A stretch of DNA of 22,574 bases from Candidatus Woesearchaeota archaeon. Its GTDB lineage: Archaea; Nanobdellota; Nanobdellia; Woesearchaeales; DSVV01. This document shows, one piece after another, positions 6,745-15,022 of the stretch. The notes under the pieces are model-generated. The model searched no databases and was not told the origin of the DNA. It worked only from the letters and a program-made list of their open reading frames with translations. Made by a program: the position numbers and the translations under genes. Each line of letters begins with the position of its first letter. Within the stretch, counting starts at the first letter, position 1. The DNA is taken from positions 1 to 22,574 of the forward strand of contig JACQSP010000004.1 in NCBI GenBank assembly GCA_016205905.1. The letters are read 5' to 3'.

Positions 6745-7344
6745 TTAGTGGGAAATCTCATTTGTTTTCGAGTTGTAATAAAATCCAGAGCTGCTGCTTG
6801 AATATTTTTTAAATTCTCTGCCATCATTTTCATAATAATAGTCATAATAAACATCAATCCATTTCCAGCCATTGCCCCATGCTGAGTCAGATATTTTATA
6901 GTTCCATCCTATTAAAATCTTTGTTGTTCCATCTTTTTTTGCGTACCAATTTAGATTTTTGAATGCATCGGGAGTATTATCATATATCTTATTATTTAAC
7001 CAGTCTGTTAAATCAATCCATGCATTTACTTGTTGGTTAACATTCGCCCCAGGAACATTGTCTCTTATAAAACCAGCAGCACCAGTAATTGTTTTTGATG
7101 CCCATGGGACTCCAGTCATTATTGTTTCTCCTTTGCTTAATGTTGCATACATACATTTTTGATATGTTTTTCCAGTGCTTGACGTTGTACAGGAATAAGT
7201 TCCACCTGTATAAGTAACTTTTCCGGTAATTCCTAAATTATTCATATTATCAGTTGCAACCAATAATACGATGGTTATAATAAAAATTACTCCAAACCAA
7301 AGAATTTCTGTTTTATTTTTCCATATATTAAACCTCTTCTTCAT
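6745..7344 (-). CDS. Secreted or membrane-anchored protein, unknown function
   Basis: Protein of 199 aa with a basic N-terminus (MKKRFNIWKNK), one membrane segment (about residues 14-29), then a long extracytoplasmic part rich in Thr, Ser, Gly, Trp and Tyr. The C-terminal region has aromatic strings (WKWIDVYYDYYYEN) and a serine run, consistent with a beta-rich surface domain. Two Cys lie near residues 50 and 63 (YSCTT, KCMY) and could form a disulfide. The start is ATG 7344, with AAGGTGAT just upstream on the minus strand; a GTG at 7353 lies inside that SD. It forms a tight pair with the membrane protein that follows. Family not recognised. Confidence 0.7.
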   Translation of the reverse strand: MKKRFNIWKNKTEILWFGVIFIITIVLLVATDNMNNLGITGKVTYTGGTYSCTTSSTGKTYQKCMYATLSKGETIMTGVPWASKTITGAAGFIRDNVPGANVNQQVNAWIDLTDWLNNKIYDNTPDAFKNLNWYAKKDGTTKILIGWNYKISDSAWGNGWKWIDVYYDYYYENDGREFKKYSSSSSGFYYNSKTNEISH

Positions 7345-7364
7345 ATTTATCACCTTTTTTTCGT

Positions 7365-7511
7365 AAGTAATAAGTTTGCCTCAAATTTGTCAGCTTTGCT
7401 ATAAGCTCTCGTCAGACATAATAGGAAGCGAAAACATTCAGTAAACTCAGCAATTCTGCTACGTATTACTTTTCACGTTTTCGCCAAAGCTGACTGGCAG
7501 ATTTATTACTT
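7365..7511. repeat. Long imperfect inverted repeat upstream of the secreted-protein gene
   Basis: Left arm AAGTAATAAGTTTGCC (7365-7380) and GTCAGCTTTG (7389-7398) matches right arm CAAAGCTGAC (7485-7494) and TGGCAGATTTATTACTT (7495-7511). Inside, GCGAAAAC (7428-7435) faces GTTTTCGC (7477-7484), which abuts the right arm. Together they make a 147-bp palindromic structure with three paired blocks. It could be a miniature mobile element or a structured 5' leader of the gene starting at 7344. The remaining 7512-7636 stretch is AT-rich with nothing further visible. Confidence 0.55.
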
Positions 7512-7636
7512 ACTTTTTTTTAAACATTTATATCAGTAATGACTATGTTTGGTATCATATTTACATTTTTCTTAATTGCATTTTAAATAAATCAACCAAA
7601 TCATCCTGTTTGTGTTTCAAGCCGAATCACTGTTAT

Positions 7637-8137
7637 CTATTCAACCACTATCGTTCCAGTCATGTATGGATGAAGCGCGCAATGATAATTGTATGTTCCA
7701 GCGTCATTAAATGTATAGCTCCATTTTTCGCCTTTTTCCAATAATGGCGACTCAAAATAATCATCATCAGAAACTACATTGTGTTTAGCATTATCTTCTT
7801 GGCTCCATGTAACTGTTGTGCCTTTAGTAACAGTCAAAGTTGCCTGGTTAAAGCCGAAGTTTTTTATCTCTACAAATTCTGTGCTTGCAACATTTGCTGA
7901 GTCTGTTTTTTTTGTTGTTTCTACCTGCGCAGCATCTGGCGCTGTTTGTTCAGCTGAAGCATCTGCAGCAGGTGCATTTATATCAACAGAAGCAGGGGTG
8001 TTAGTATTCACATCAGCAGTTTCTGTAACTGTTTGCCCTGCTGATTCTTCTGCAGAGGGCGGTGTTTTTGTTCCGCATCCGTACACAACTAATGCAAACA
8101 ACATTAGAATTACTAAAACTAGTTTCATGTTTTTCAT
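7637..8137 (-). CDS. Lipoprotein blue-copper protein (plastocyanin/cupredoxin family)
   Basis: Membrane-anchored extracytoplasmic electron carrier, 166 aa. The N-terminus is a lipoprotein signal peptide with lipobox-like VVYGC (Cys21), followed by a low-complexity Ala/Thr/Asp/Pro linker (about 23-85) and a cupredoxin domain (about 86-166). The type 1 copper ligands are all in place: His119 (KHNVV) and Cys153, His156, Met159 (YHCALHPYM). It should therefore bind copper and carry single electrons outside the membrane. The ATG at 8137 follows GAGG by 8 nt on the minus strand, and a TATA-like AAATATAAAT lies near 8203-8212. Its electron partners are not encoded here. Confidence 0.93.
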   Translation of the reverse strand: MKNMKLVLVILMLFALVVYGCGTKTPPSAEESAGQTVTETADVNTNTPASVDINAPAADASAEQTAPDAAQVETTKKTDSANVASTEFVEIKNFGFNQATLTVTKGTTVTWSQEDNAKHNVVSDDDYFESPLLEKGEKWSYTFNDAGTYNYHCALHPYMTGTIVVE

Positions 8138-8238
8138 TTTCTCATCCTCTGTTAGTTCCTTTCTTGAATATTTGATTTTACTAATATGTATTGGATTAGC
8201 TTATTTATATTTCTTCTGAATTATAGCACCGCCCTAGC

Positions 8239-8247
8239 TTTATATGC
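8239..8247 (+). promoter_or_regulatory. TATA box for small plus-strand gene
   Basis: TTTATATGC is centred about 30 bp before the ATG at 8273. Archaeal spacing would start transcription within a few bases of that ATG, supporting a leaderless gene. Confidence 0.4.
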
Positions 8248-8272
8248 TTAAACAGATAACCACGCTAACAAA

Positions 8273-8527
8273 ATGAGTGAGTTAAATAGTACAATAATAC
8301 ATCAAACTAGTCTTGTGAATAGTACAGTAACATATCAAAATAGTTTTGTGAATAGTACAATAATATACCAAAATTGTCCTATAGATAAGATAATAAAAAC
8401 AATACTGGCAGAATTATTAGCCTCTTTAACCACATCAGTTTATCACATAAAACTCAATCTTCTCCTCATCAGAATTGCCATAATCATCAATACATTTAAC
8501 AATAAATGTGTTTGTATTTTGCGGTAA
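8273..8527 (+). CDS. Possible small leaderless protein with three 11-residue repeats
   Basis: Potential protein of 84 aa. Residues 5-37 are three in-phase 33-bp repeats (8285-8317, 8318-8350, 8351-8383) encoding the pattern NST-x-x-Y/H-Q-N/T-S/C-x-V/I. The rest has a hydrophobic helix (KTILAELLASL) and a hydrophobic C-terminus. No SD is seen, but a TATA box at the right distance fits leaderless translation. The last 93 bp run antisense into the 3' end of the large surface-protein gene, which lowers confidence in the C-terminus. No family is recognised. It may instead be a noncoding tandem repeat. Confidence 0.35.
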   Translation: MSELNSTIIHQTSLVNSTVTYQNSFVNSTIIYQNCPIDKIIKTILAELLASLTTSVYHIKLNLLLIRIAIIINTFNNKCVCILR

Positions 8528-11500
8528 ATCATGTAATTGCGCAACAAATTCATTCTCCACTTTACTTTCTTCTTCATCCCATTTTACCACTTTAATCATA
8601 TTCATATAACTCAGCGCAAACTCTTTTTTATACCTGCATATTACATCTTTGCTTGGGGTAGTTTTCACAGCTAATTTTGGATTGTTAATTTTAACCTCTC
8701 CTTTTGGCAAGGTTTCAGTTATTTTTAATGGTTCAGATTTCTTCAGTACATAAACATAACTTTCTTCATTAACATTTTGCTGCATAACTTGTGTAGTTGG
8801 GCATTTGAATGAGATGTTGTATATCTTTTCATATATCTTTTTTTCAGCTCCATCATTTTTTAAATTTTTCATCTCTTCAGTATTTTCTGCGTTAGTAAAA
8901 TTTAACTTTATGCTTTCAATGCATTCATAGGTTCCAAGAGCTATGTTATCTGTTCTCATGCAAAAGGTTAATTCACCTTGTTGTACTTGTTGTGGATATT
9001 TATTGTTGTCTTTATTGTCGCTATTAATAGTATAAGTGCAGCTATCAGGCGTGTCTTTAAACAAGTGTAATTCTATCTCAGAACTGTTTGAGCTATTCAC
9101 TACATACAATAAATGCTTGTCTTCAAACATTGACAATGACGAGTAAATCTTGTTTGGCTCAGTAAAATTAAAAAAATTATTTTGTGCCAGTTCATTGTTG
9201 CTATTTTTCTCTGCATCAAATTCATTATAAATCTTATTTTCTTTTCCTATTTCAGCAGATTCAGCATAGAAATAATATTCCTTCACGCCAAAAGGATTGT
9301 CCTTGCATTTTATGTAAATTTGTGTTTCCTCATTAAGTGTTGACATTGTACTCTGCGTCGGCAATGTCGTCGAGCATTCATACGTTCCGCCAAACGCAGG
9401 CGATAGCTTGTATTCATTGCCTGAACATTCAAAAGAATATTCCATCTCTGCAAAACTCTTGTCTTCGTTATTCTTATAATCATAGTTGACATAATCATAC
9501 TTGCATTCGCCTGGCTCGTCGAGATAAATAGAAATTTTCTGCTTATTAACATCATTGCTAATCAATGAATTATTCTCTGGAACTGCACCAACAATCAAGG
9601 GTGCATTTTTGTCGTCAATACTTTTATTTTTATTATTTTTTATAGAAAACTCAATAAACATCGGCTCTGTGTTCTCATTTCCTGCCTCATCCATGCACTG
9701 TACAAATAACATATATGTGTTATTCTCAAATTTACTTAAAGATAAATTAATCAATGCCCTTACATTCGGCAATTCTTTTTTGTATCTTTCAATGAAATTT
9801 TTTATCATCTCAGTAACAGGGCTGATTTTTTTTGTTATGTCCTCTCCAGAAAATGTATTATATAACATGATTGGTGTTTTGTATTTTTCCTGATAATTAT
9901 TAGCGACATATTCAGGCTCTTCCAAAAACTCTGAGATCTGCTCATAATGCGAATAATTTAATATGTCAAGCATATTTTGTGGAATTGCAACATTTGGAGG
10001 CACTCTTAATGTTATATTTTGAGTTTCAGAGAATGTCTGCTGCCCGAAATAAATGCCTTTAAGCTCATTGAATTTCTTGAACGGCATTAATGCAAGCTTG
10101 CACGTTACTTTCTCGTCAGCTTTTATGCCGATTGTGAAGGAAGTATGCGGTAAAAGTTCAGGCATTATTTTATATCCTTTGATGTCCATGCTTCCGGCAG
10201 TTAATAATATTTCATACGCTTCATATTTATTTGCTTCATCTCCTTTAGGAAATGTTTTCTTGTTAGGCAATGTTTCCTTGCCAAACAATGCTTCCTTGTC
10301 TATGCTGATCTTTGGCGGTGTTTTATCGTCTGCCTTTTCTCTTTTGCATATTGGGCTGCCATAATTATAATCAAAGAGGCATTGCTGGCCTAAGCTTTTA
10401 CATAAATATTCTGTGCACGGTGTGAATGAATTTTTTGTGCAGTAACCGCAGTCCTGATTAAGTCTTGGCGCTTGCCAGATGCTGCACAAGCTTATGTCGA
10501 GGACATGAATTATTGGCTTGCCTTTGAAAGGATTGATAAAATCAGAGAAAGAGATGGCTGTTATCTCATTGAGATAATTCAGTCCGGCGCTTAATAGTTC
10601 GGCATTTGCGTCAATTGCCTCTCCTATCTTATATGTTGCAGTTAATGCCATTTCTGGTGCGTCAAACAACAAATTATTTCCATTGCTTGAATTATTTATA
10701 TCTTTTTCAATATCATAAATCTTTTTCTGCGGTTTATATTTTAAATCAGTATTTAAGAATCCATAGCCAGTTAATACATTTTTTACATTTCTGTAATTCC
10801 CGCAGTCACCCTGCATGTAACATAATTTGGCAGTATCATCAACCCATTCCTGAGAGCATGAAATGCCTGAGCACTCTTTTTTCTGGTTTGCTCTTGTGCA
10901 CGATGTTATGGCAGAAACCTCCCAAAACTTAAATCCAGGAGCAATGGCAGGCACACATTTCTTGTCTGTTGACATCTCACTTTCCCAGGCGCAGTCCCTT
11001 ACAACTGAATCTTCGCAGCACTCCTGCGTTTCGCATTCAATACAATCCTGCCACCTGTTTGGCCTGCATTTAGCTTTTTTATAATTTTTGCCAAGCACAT
11101 CTTTCTCTTCTTTATCGACGCAAATCTCTTCTCTGTAATCCCGACAAGGCTCAACATATTCCTTTCCTTCGATACAATAATGCACATACTCTCTTGAGCC
11201 CACTAATTCACTTGCAAATTTTTTATCTTCAGCTAATTCTTTAGGAGTTTCTGATACAGAATAAGTTTCTGATGATGTTTCTGATTCAGAACTGCACCAT
11301 GATTCGCCGTTTATTCTATCCCCTCCTTTAAAATTATTCTCTGCCCTGTTATAAGTGTTCTTGCATATTTCGAGGGGGTTTAATCCAATCTTCGGTGAGA
11401 TTTCTATTAAATTGCATCTACATTCATCCAAAGTATTGGACGTGGAATAAATCCCTTGTTTCTTTTCGCATTCTTTTTTCACGCTGTTTTTATAGCAAAA

Positions 11501-12526
11501 ATTATCCACAGGATTATAACAGCAGCCATTGTTGTTTGCAGGAGGATTATTCTCATTTACACCATAAACACTATAACCAACCTCGCTAACAGTATCTTTT
11601 CCCTGAATGGCAAACTGAAAAACTAAATCATCATTCAATACTGTTGGGTTTTTGAGTGTCAACGAATCCTTGACTGTTAATCTGTAAATTATATCAGGGT
11701 ATGGCTTAAATTTCTCTATCAAAATATTTCCATGCTCTTTCATGAAACCAACACTGTCAAAGTTAAGCTCTTGGAGCTCAGAATTAAGAATGTTAATGCT
11801 GGTTTTAAACAAAATTCCTAAAGGAACATTTATTTTTGTGCCGTATGTGTTAATATCCAACTCTAATTTCTCTTTAGTAAGTTTTAATGAGTATTTTAAT
11901 GTCAGGCTTACTTCATTATCGCTGATTTTTGTTTCTGTTTTAATCTCATCTATCCCCCCTTCTTTTACACTGAATCCCTGGTTTCTAAATATGTCTAAAT
12001 CAATACATTCCTTTAGCTTGAGTTTCACGTCTTCAGAAATCTCTCTTTCCATATCTTCCCTGGATAAAATCTGATTTACGCATCCTTTGTTTTGTTCATA
12101 AAGGCAAAGATAACTTATTTTTGTCCCATTCAGATATTGAACTTCGCTTTGATAGTTAGGATTATTTAGATTATTAGGGCTATTTAAATTATCTACATTA
12201 TCTAATTTGGTTGGATTATCTAACTTATTTAAATTATCTTTCAGGTTAATTTTGCCGCCGTGCAGCGCAACTTCTTTCACTGCTTTTTTTCCTATCTCTT
12301 TCAGGCAGTATTCAACATAGCTTCTTACAGGCTCGGCATTTGTAGAAATCTCATAAACTTTTTCTTTTTCCTTTCCAGGCTCACCTATTTGTTTGACATA
12401 AGAAACAATCGCTACAGTAAACAGAAGTAGTACACCAATGATTATAAATGCAGTTATTTGGGATTTTTTATGGAAATTTCTTTTTTTATTGATTTGTTTG
12501 TTTGTTCTAACGATTATTTCATTCAT
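8435..12526 (-). CDS. Giant Cys-rich membrane-anchored surface protein
   Basis: Predicted secreted protein of 1363 aa. A basic N-terminus with KKSQ precedes one membrane helix (about residues 25-44), like class III or pilin-type signals common in DPANN surface proteins. Next comes a conserved-looking stretch (VRSYVEYCLKEIGKKA, 68-83) and an Asn/Leu/Asp repeat (about 94-126). A region with dozens of Cys spans about residues 335-720 (for example CIECETQECC), suggesting disulfide-knotted modules. The rest, to the C-terminus, has beta-rich, Ig-like character with Pro/Asp boundaries and scattered Cys pairs. The start is ATG 12526, since GAGGAG lies 4 nt upstream; ATG 12529 would sit one base from it. 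It is probably an adhesin or cell-surface structural protein; no enzyme motif is seen. Confidence 0.8.
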   Translation of the reverse strand: MNEIIVRTNKQINKKRNFHKKSQITAFIIIGVLLLFTVAIVSYVKQIGEPGKEKEKVYEISTNAEPVRSYVEYCLKEIGKKAVKEVALHGGKINLKDNLNKLDNPTKLDNVDNLNSPNNLNNPNYQSEVQYLNGTKISYLCLYEQNKGCVNQILSREDMEREISEDVKLKLKECIDLDIFRNQGFSVKEGGIDEIKTETKISDNEVSLTLKYSLKLTKEKLELDINTYGTKINVPLGILFKTSINILNSELQELNFDSVGFMKEHGNILIEKFKPYPDIIYRLTVKDSLTLKNPTVLNDDLVFQFAIQGKDTVSEVGYSVYGVNENNPPANNNGCCYNPVDNFCYKNSVKKECEKKQGIYSTSNTLDECRCNLIEISPKIGLNPLEICKNTYNRAENNFKGGDRINGESWCSSESETSSETYSVSETPKELAEDKKFASELVGSREYVHYCIEGKEYVEPCRDYREEICVDKEEKDVLGKNYKKAKCRPNRWQDCIECETQECCEDSVVRDCAWESEMSTDKKCVPAIAPGFKFWEVSAITSCTRANQKKECSGISCSQEWVDDTAKLCYMQGDCGNYRNVKNVLTGYGFLNTDLKYKPQKKIYDIEKDINNSSNGNNLLFDAPEMALTATYKIGEAIDANAELLSAGLNYLNEITAISFSDFINPFKGKPIIHVLDISLCSIWQAPRLNQDCGYCTKNSFTPCTEYLCKSLGQQCLFDYNYGSPICKREKADDKTPPKISIDKEALFGKETLPNKKTFPKGDEANKYEAYEILLTAGSMDIKGYKIMPELLPHTSFTIGIKADEKVTCKLALMPFKKFNELKGIYFGQQTFSETQNITLRVPPNVAIPQNMLDILNYSHYEQISEFLEEPEYVANNYQEKYKTPIMLYNTFSGEDITKKISPVTEMIKNFIERYKKELPNVRALINLSLSKFENNTYMLFVQCMDEAGNENTEPMFIEFSIKNNKNKSIDDKNAPLIVGAVPENNSLISNDVNKQKISIYLDEPGECKYDYVNYDYKNNEDKSFAEMEYSFECSGNEYKLSPAFGGTYECSTTLPTQSTMSTLNEETQIYIKCKDNPFGVKEYYFYAESAEIGKENKIYNEFDAEKNSNNELAQNNFFNFTEPNKIYSSLSMFEDKHLLYVVNSSNSSEIELHLFKDTPDSCTYTINSDNKDNNKYPQQVQQGELTFCMRTDNIALGTYECIESIKLNFTNAENTEEMKNLKNDGAEKKIYEKIYNISFKCPTTQVMQQNVNEESYVYVLKKSEPLKITETLPKGEVKINNPKLAVKTTPSKDVICRYKKEFALSYMNMIKVVKWDEEESKVENEFVAQLHDLPQNTNTFIVKCIDDYGNSDEEKIEFYVIN

Positions 12527-12692
12527 CATTCTCCTCTTTTTTGCTTATTTACTCTTTTTTTGGAAATAGGATTATATATTTTGTGGTGGAACTTATTTTT
12601 TAAGATTAATTTTTTTTGTTTTGCTTATTAAAAATCTATTTTTCACACTCTTTTTAACAAAATTAATATATCACTATTATTCTTAAGAAATT

Positions 12693-12737
12693 ATGGTATT
12701 AATCATAGGCATTGACGAAGCAGGAAGAAGGCCATAA
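12693..12737 (+). pseudogene. Truncated copy of the rnhB 5' end
   Basis: An open frame reads MVLIIGIDEAGRRP and then stops. It matches the start of the intact RNase HII at 14087 (MLIIGIDEAGRGP), including the catalytic Asp-Glu. At DNA level, 12699-12724 equals 14090-14115 at 25 of 26 positions, and the C/T difference is silent; the next differences are mostly silent as well. The copy lies just before the MNT-HEPN pair, with the intact gene after it, so it looks like a scar of insertion or of recombination with a related genome. Confidence 0.75.
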
Positions 12738-12746
12738 ATCGAAACA

Positions 12747-12781
12747 TTTATATAGTAACTAATAGTTTCTATATAGTAACT
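12747..12781 (+). promoter_or_regulatory. Promoter with repeated operator for second MNT-HEPN pair
   Basis: TATATAGTAACT occurs twice (12749-12760 and 12770-12781), exactly 21 bp apart, about two helical turns. The first copy overlaps the TATA box (TTTATATAG). An inverted half, GTTAC, follows at 12786-12790 just before the ATG. Spacing from the first TATA suggests a very short leader. The layout fits autorepression by the HTH protein encoded next. Confidence 0.55.
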
Positions 12782-12791
12782 TGATGTTACC

Positions 12792-13400
12792 ATGATGTCT
12801 TTAACAAAAAAAGAAAGGGAAGTTTTACTTGTGTTATTTAAAGAGTTTACTGCTTTTTATAATGCTAACTCCATCAGTAAAATTCTTAAGATAAGTCATG
12901 TCGGTGCCCAGAAGATATTCAAAAGACTACTTCAAGAAAATTTAGTAATTAGTAAAACAATTGGTAAAGCTATAACTTATAAATTGAATTTTAATGATAA
13001 TTATGTTTGCCAATTAATTGCTTTTTTGCTTGCTGACGAGGCGAATAGTTTTAAAAGATGGAAAGAGGAATTTAAAGAACTATTTAAGAAAGATATGATT
13101 ATTATGATTTTTGGCTCAGCGGTTAAAGACTACGTTCATGCTAAAGATATTGATTTAATGATAGTTATGGAAAATAAACCTGCTGAAAAACTCAAACAAA
13201 TTAAAGAATTAAATAAGATATTAAAGAAAAAAGAAGATATATTACCTAAAAAACTTCACGTTATTAAACTTACACATCAAGATTTATCAGAGAACCTTAA
13301 AAATAGAAATACCGCAATAATAGATATAGTTAAAAATGCGATAATACTTCACGGACAGGATAAATATGTGGAGATGTTGAAATATGTCACAATCCTTTAA
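12792..13400 (+). CDS. wHTH-nucleotidyltransferase, second MntA-like antitoxin
   Basis: Protein of 202 aa with an N-terminal winged-helix region (about residues 1-66, helix-turn-helix near SISKILKISHVGAQKIFKRL) and a minimal nucleotidyltransferase core FGSAVKDYVHAKDIDLMIV (107-125) with Gly108, Ser109, Asp119 and Asp121 (G-S-x9-D-x-D). It has the same architecture as the protein ending at 3462 but clearly different sequence, so the two pairs are not a recent duplication. ATGATG opens the frame, so the start could be one codon later. The HEPN gene overlaps its end by 17 bp. The pair sits between a broken and an intact rnhB start. Confidence 0.85.
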   Translation: MMSLTKKEREVLLVLFKEFTAFYNANSISKILKISHVGAQKIFKRLLQENLVISKTIGKAITYKLNFNDNYVCQLIAFLLADEANSFKRWKEEFKELFKKDMIIMIFGSAVKDYVHAKDIDLMIVMENKPAEKLKQIKELNKILKKKEDILPKKLHVIKLTHQDLSENLKNRNTAIIDIVKNAIILHGQDKYVEMLKYVTIL

Positions 13401-13914
13401 ACATGTTGAGTGGTGTCTAAACAAAGCTAAGAAAGAAGTAGAGGAATGTAAAAAGCAAGGTAAACGACTAAAGCATAGAGGATTATTGAAAAGTAATCCT
13501 AATTTGGAAGAAGCTAGGAAACACCTTGCAAAAGCAGAGCATAATTTTCTAGGAATAACTCGTTTCAAAGAAATAGGATTTTCTGATTGGTCAATGTCTG
13601 CAGGATTTTATTGTATTTATCATTGTTTTCTTGCGATTGCAGCCAAGTTTGGTTATGAATCAGGAAATCAAACTTGTACTATTTCTCTTATGAGATATCT
13701 AAACGAAGAGAAAAAGATTAATATTGATGACAAATTTATCAAGTTATTAGAATATGAAGAAATAGAGAATACTCAAGAGAATAGTGTTATTGATATGAGA
13801 GAAGATTATACATATGGTGTGCAGATTTCTGTTAAAGATGAAGCAAAGCTCAATGATTTGAAGAAAACTTGCAAAGAATTCATAGATATTACCAAACAGA
13901 TAATTTATGGTTAA
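13384..13914 (+). CDS. HEPN-domain protein, second toxin or partner
   Basis: Protein of 176 aa, mostly helical. The HEPN-like core is about residues 42-95: EARKHLAKAEHN, then SMSAGFYCIYHCFLAIAAKFG. The C-terminal half holds MREDYTYG, a charged-aromatic motif, and long Lys-rich helices. Its start lies inside the 3' end of the nucleotidyltransferase gene (17-bp overlap), so the two are translationally coupled. No R-x4-6-H RNase motif is seen, as with the first HEPN protein here. By context it is the toxin or the modified substrate of its nucleotidyltransferase. The 13915-14086 gap holds only AT-rich DNA with a possible rnhB TATA near 14052-14060. Confidence 0.75.
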   Translation: MSQSFKHVEWCLNKAKKEVEECKKQGKRLKHRGLLKSNPNLEEARKHLAKAEHNFLGITRFKEIGFSDWSMSAGFYCIYHCFLAIAAKFGYESGNQTCTISLMRYLNEEKKINIDDKFIKLLEYEEIENTQENSVIDMREDYTYGVQISVKDEAKLNDLKKTCKEFIDITKQIIYG

Positions 13915-14086
13915 TTTACCCCAATTCTTAATTGTTTATTCATAAATCTTAAGCATAATCTGTTATAATTTATTTGTTGAATTATGAATCATTATTAATG
14001 AACCATTCTCTAGTTAATAAACTAACTTTTAACTAATCTAACAGAATAAATAACTTTAATAATAACCTTCAATTATAATGATTATT

Positions 14087-14806
14087 ATGTTAATCATAGG
14101 CATTGATGAAGCAGGCAGGGGCCCTGTAATAGGTCCAATGGTGATGGTAGGAGTATTAATGGATGATGTAGATGAAATTATGTTAAAAAGTTTGGGTGTA
14201 AAGGATTCTAAACAACTTACTCAGCCTCAAAGAGAAAAATTATATGATTCTATCAAAACCATTGTCAAAGATTTCAAGGTAAACATCATCTCGCCAAAAG
14301 AAATAGATGAATCTGTTCTCGGAAAAGGACCAAAAGTTAATTTGAACTGGCTGGAAGCAAACCATATTATTGAAATTTTGAGTGAATTAAGTAAATTTAA
14401 TGAATCCACTAAATATAATGAATCAAAGAAGAAGTCAACCCCTGAAATAGCTTACATAGACTGCCCAAGCCCGAACATTAAAGCATATTCTGAGTTTCTT
14501 GCTAATGGTTTAGCTAAAAACAAAGTAAAGATTAAACTGATAGTCACACATAAAGCAGATGAGAAATATATCTCTGTTTCAGCTGCTTCAATCATCGCAA
14601 AAGTCATAAGAGAGCATGAAGTTAAGCGACTGAAAGAAAAATATAAGGTGGATTTTGGTTCTGGCTATCCTTCAGACCCTAAAACACAGGAATTTCTGAA
14701 AAAGAATTATTCTAACCCTAAATATAAAGATATTTTCAGGGAAAGCTGGTCATGTTACAAAGATCTTGCCCAGGCAAAACTTCAGAGAAGATTAGGTGAG
14801 TATTAG
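14087..14806 (+). CDS. rnhB: Ribonuclease HII
   Basis: Cleaves the RNA strand of RNA-DNA hybrids and single ribonucleotides in DNA; 239 aa, archaeal type. Catalytic residues are visible: Asp7 and Glu8 in GIDEAGRGP, Asp125 (YIDCP) and Asp158 (HKADEKY), followed by the conserved VSAASIIAKV. A Ser/Lys/Asn-rich insert (KFNESTKYNESKKKS, about 103-117) looks like a lineage-specific loop. I chose ATG 14087 rather than 14078 because the truncated copy at 12693 starts at the equivalent codon and no SD favours the earlier one. It lies directly downstream of the MNT-HEPN module, which seems to have split it from its original upstream sequence. Confidence 0.95.
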   Translation: MLIIGIDEAGRGPVIGPMVMVGVLMDDVDEIMLKSLGVKDSKQLTQPQREKLYDSIKTIVKDFKVNIISPKEIDESVLGKGPKVNLNWLEANHIIEILSELSKFNESTKYNESKKKSTPEIAYIDCPSPNIKAYSEFLANGLAKNKVKIKLIVTHKADEKYISVSAASIIAKVIREHEVKRLKEKYKVDFGSGYPSDPKTQEFLKKNYSNPKYKDIFRESWSCYKDLAQAKLQRRLGEY

Positions 14807-14910
14807 CCTAAGTTATTGGTGAAATGGAAGTTTTGAATAAGTCGTTGATTGAATCGTCATTAATGAAAATAGAAAACAATATAAAATCTATTATCTTTTT
14901 TTAATTAGTT

Positions 14911-14936
14911 CCAAGGCGCAGCCAAACGTTCACTAT
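14911..14936. repeat. Solo left box of the dispersed hairpin family, copy E
   Basis: CCAAGGCGCAGCCAAACGTT and the following CACTATGA match the left box of copy A and contain the mini-hairpin GGC-GCA-GCC (14915-14923). No long variable palindrome follows. It is the only repeat in the 14807-15114 gap between rnhB and smc; the rest is AT-rich. Confidence 0.5.
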
Positions 14937-15022
14937 GATTAATTTTTTAACTTTACTTTTTCTTTATGTTTTTTCTATGAAATAAGATACGTAACTGTTT
15001 TATATCTGTTTATACAAAGAAA

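Noticed and set aside
7779..8219. Plus-strand open frame of 146 codons over the cupredoxin gene
   Set aside because: It is antisense to a well supported lipoprotein gene with intact copper ligands, and its composition mirrors the Ala/Thr linker.
14078..14086. Earlier ATG for RNase HII, giving MIIMLIIG
   Set aside because: There is no SD, and the truncated copy upstream begins at the position equivalent to ATG 14087.
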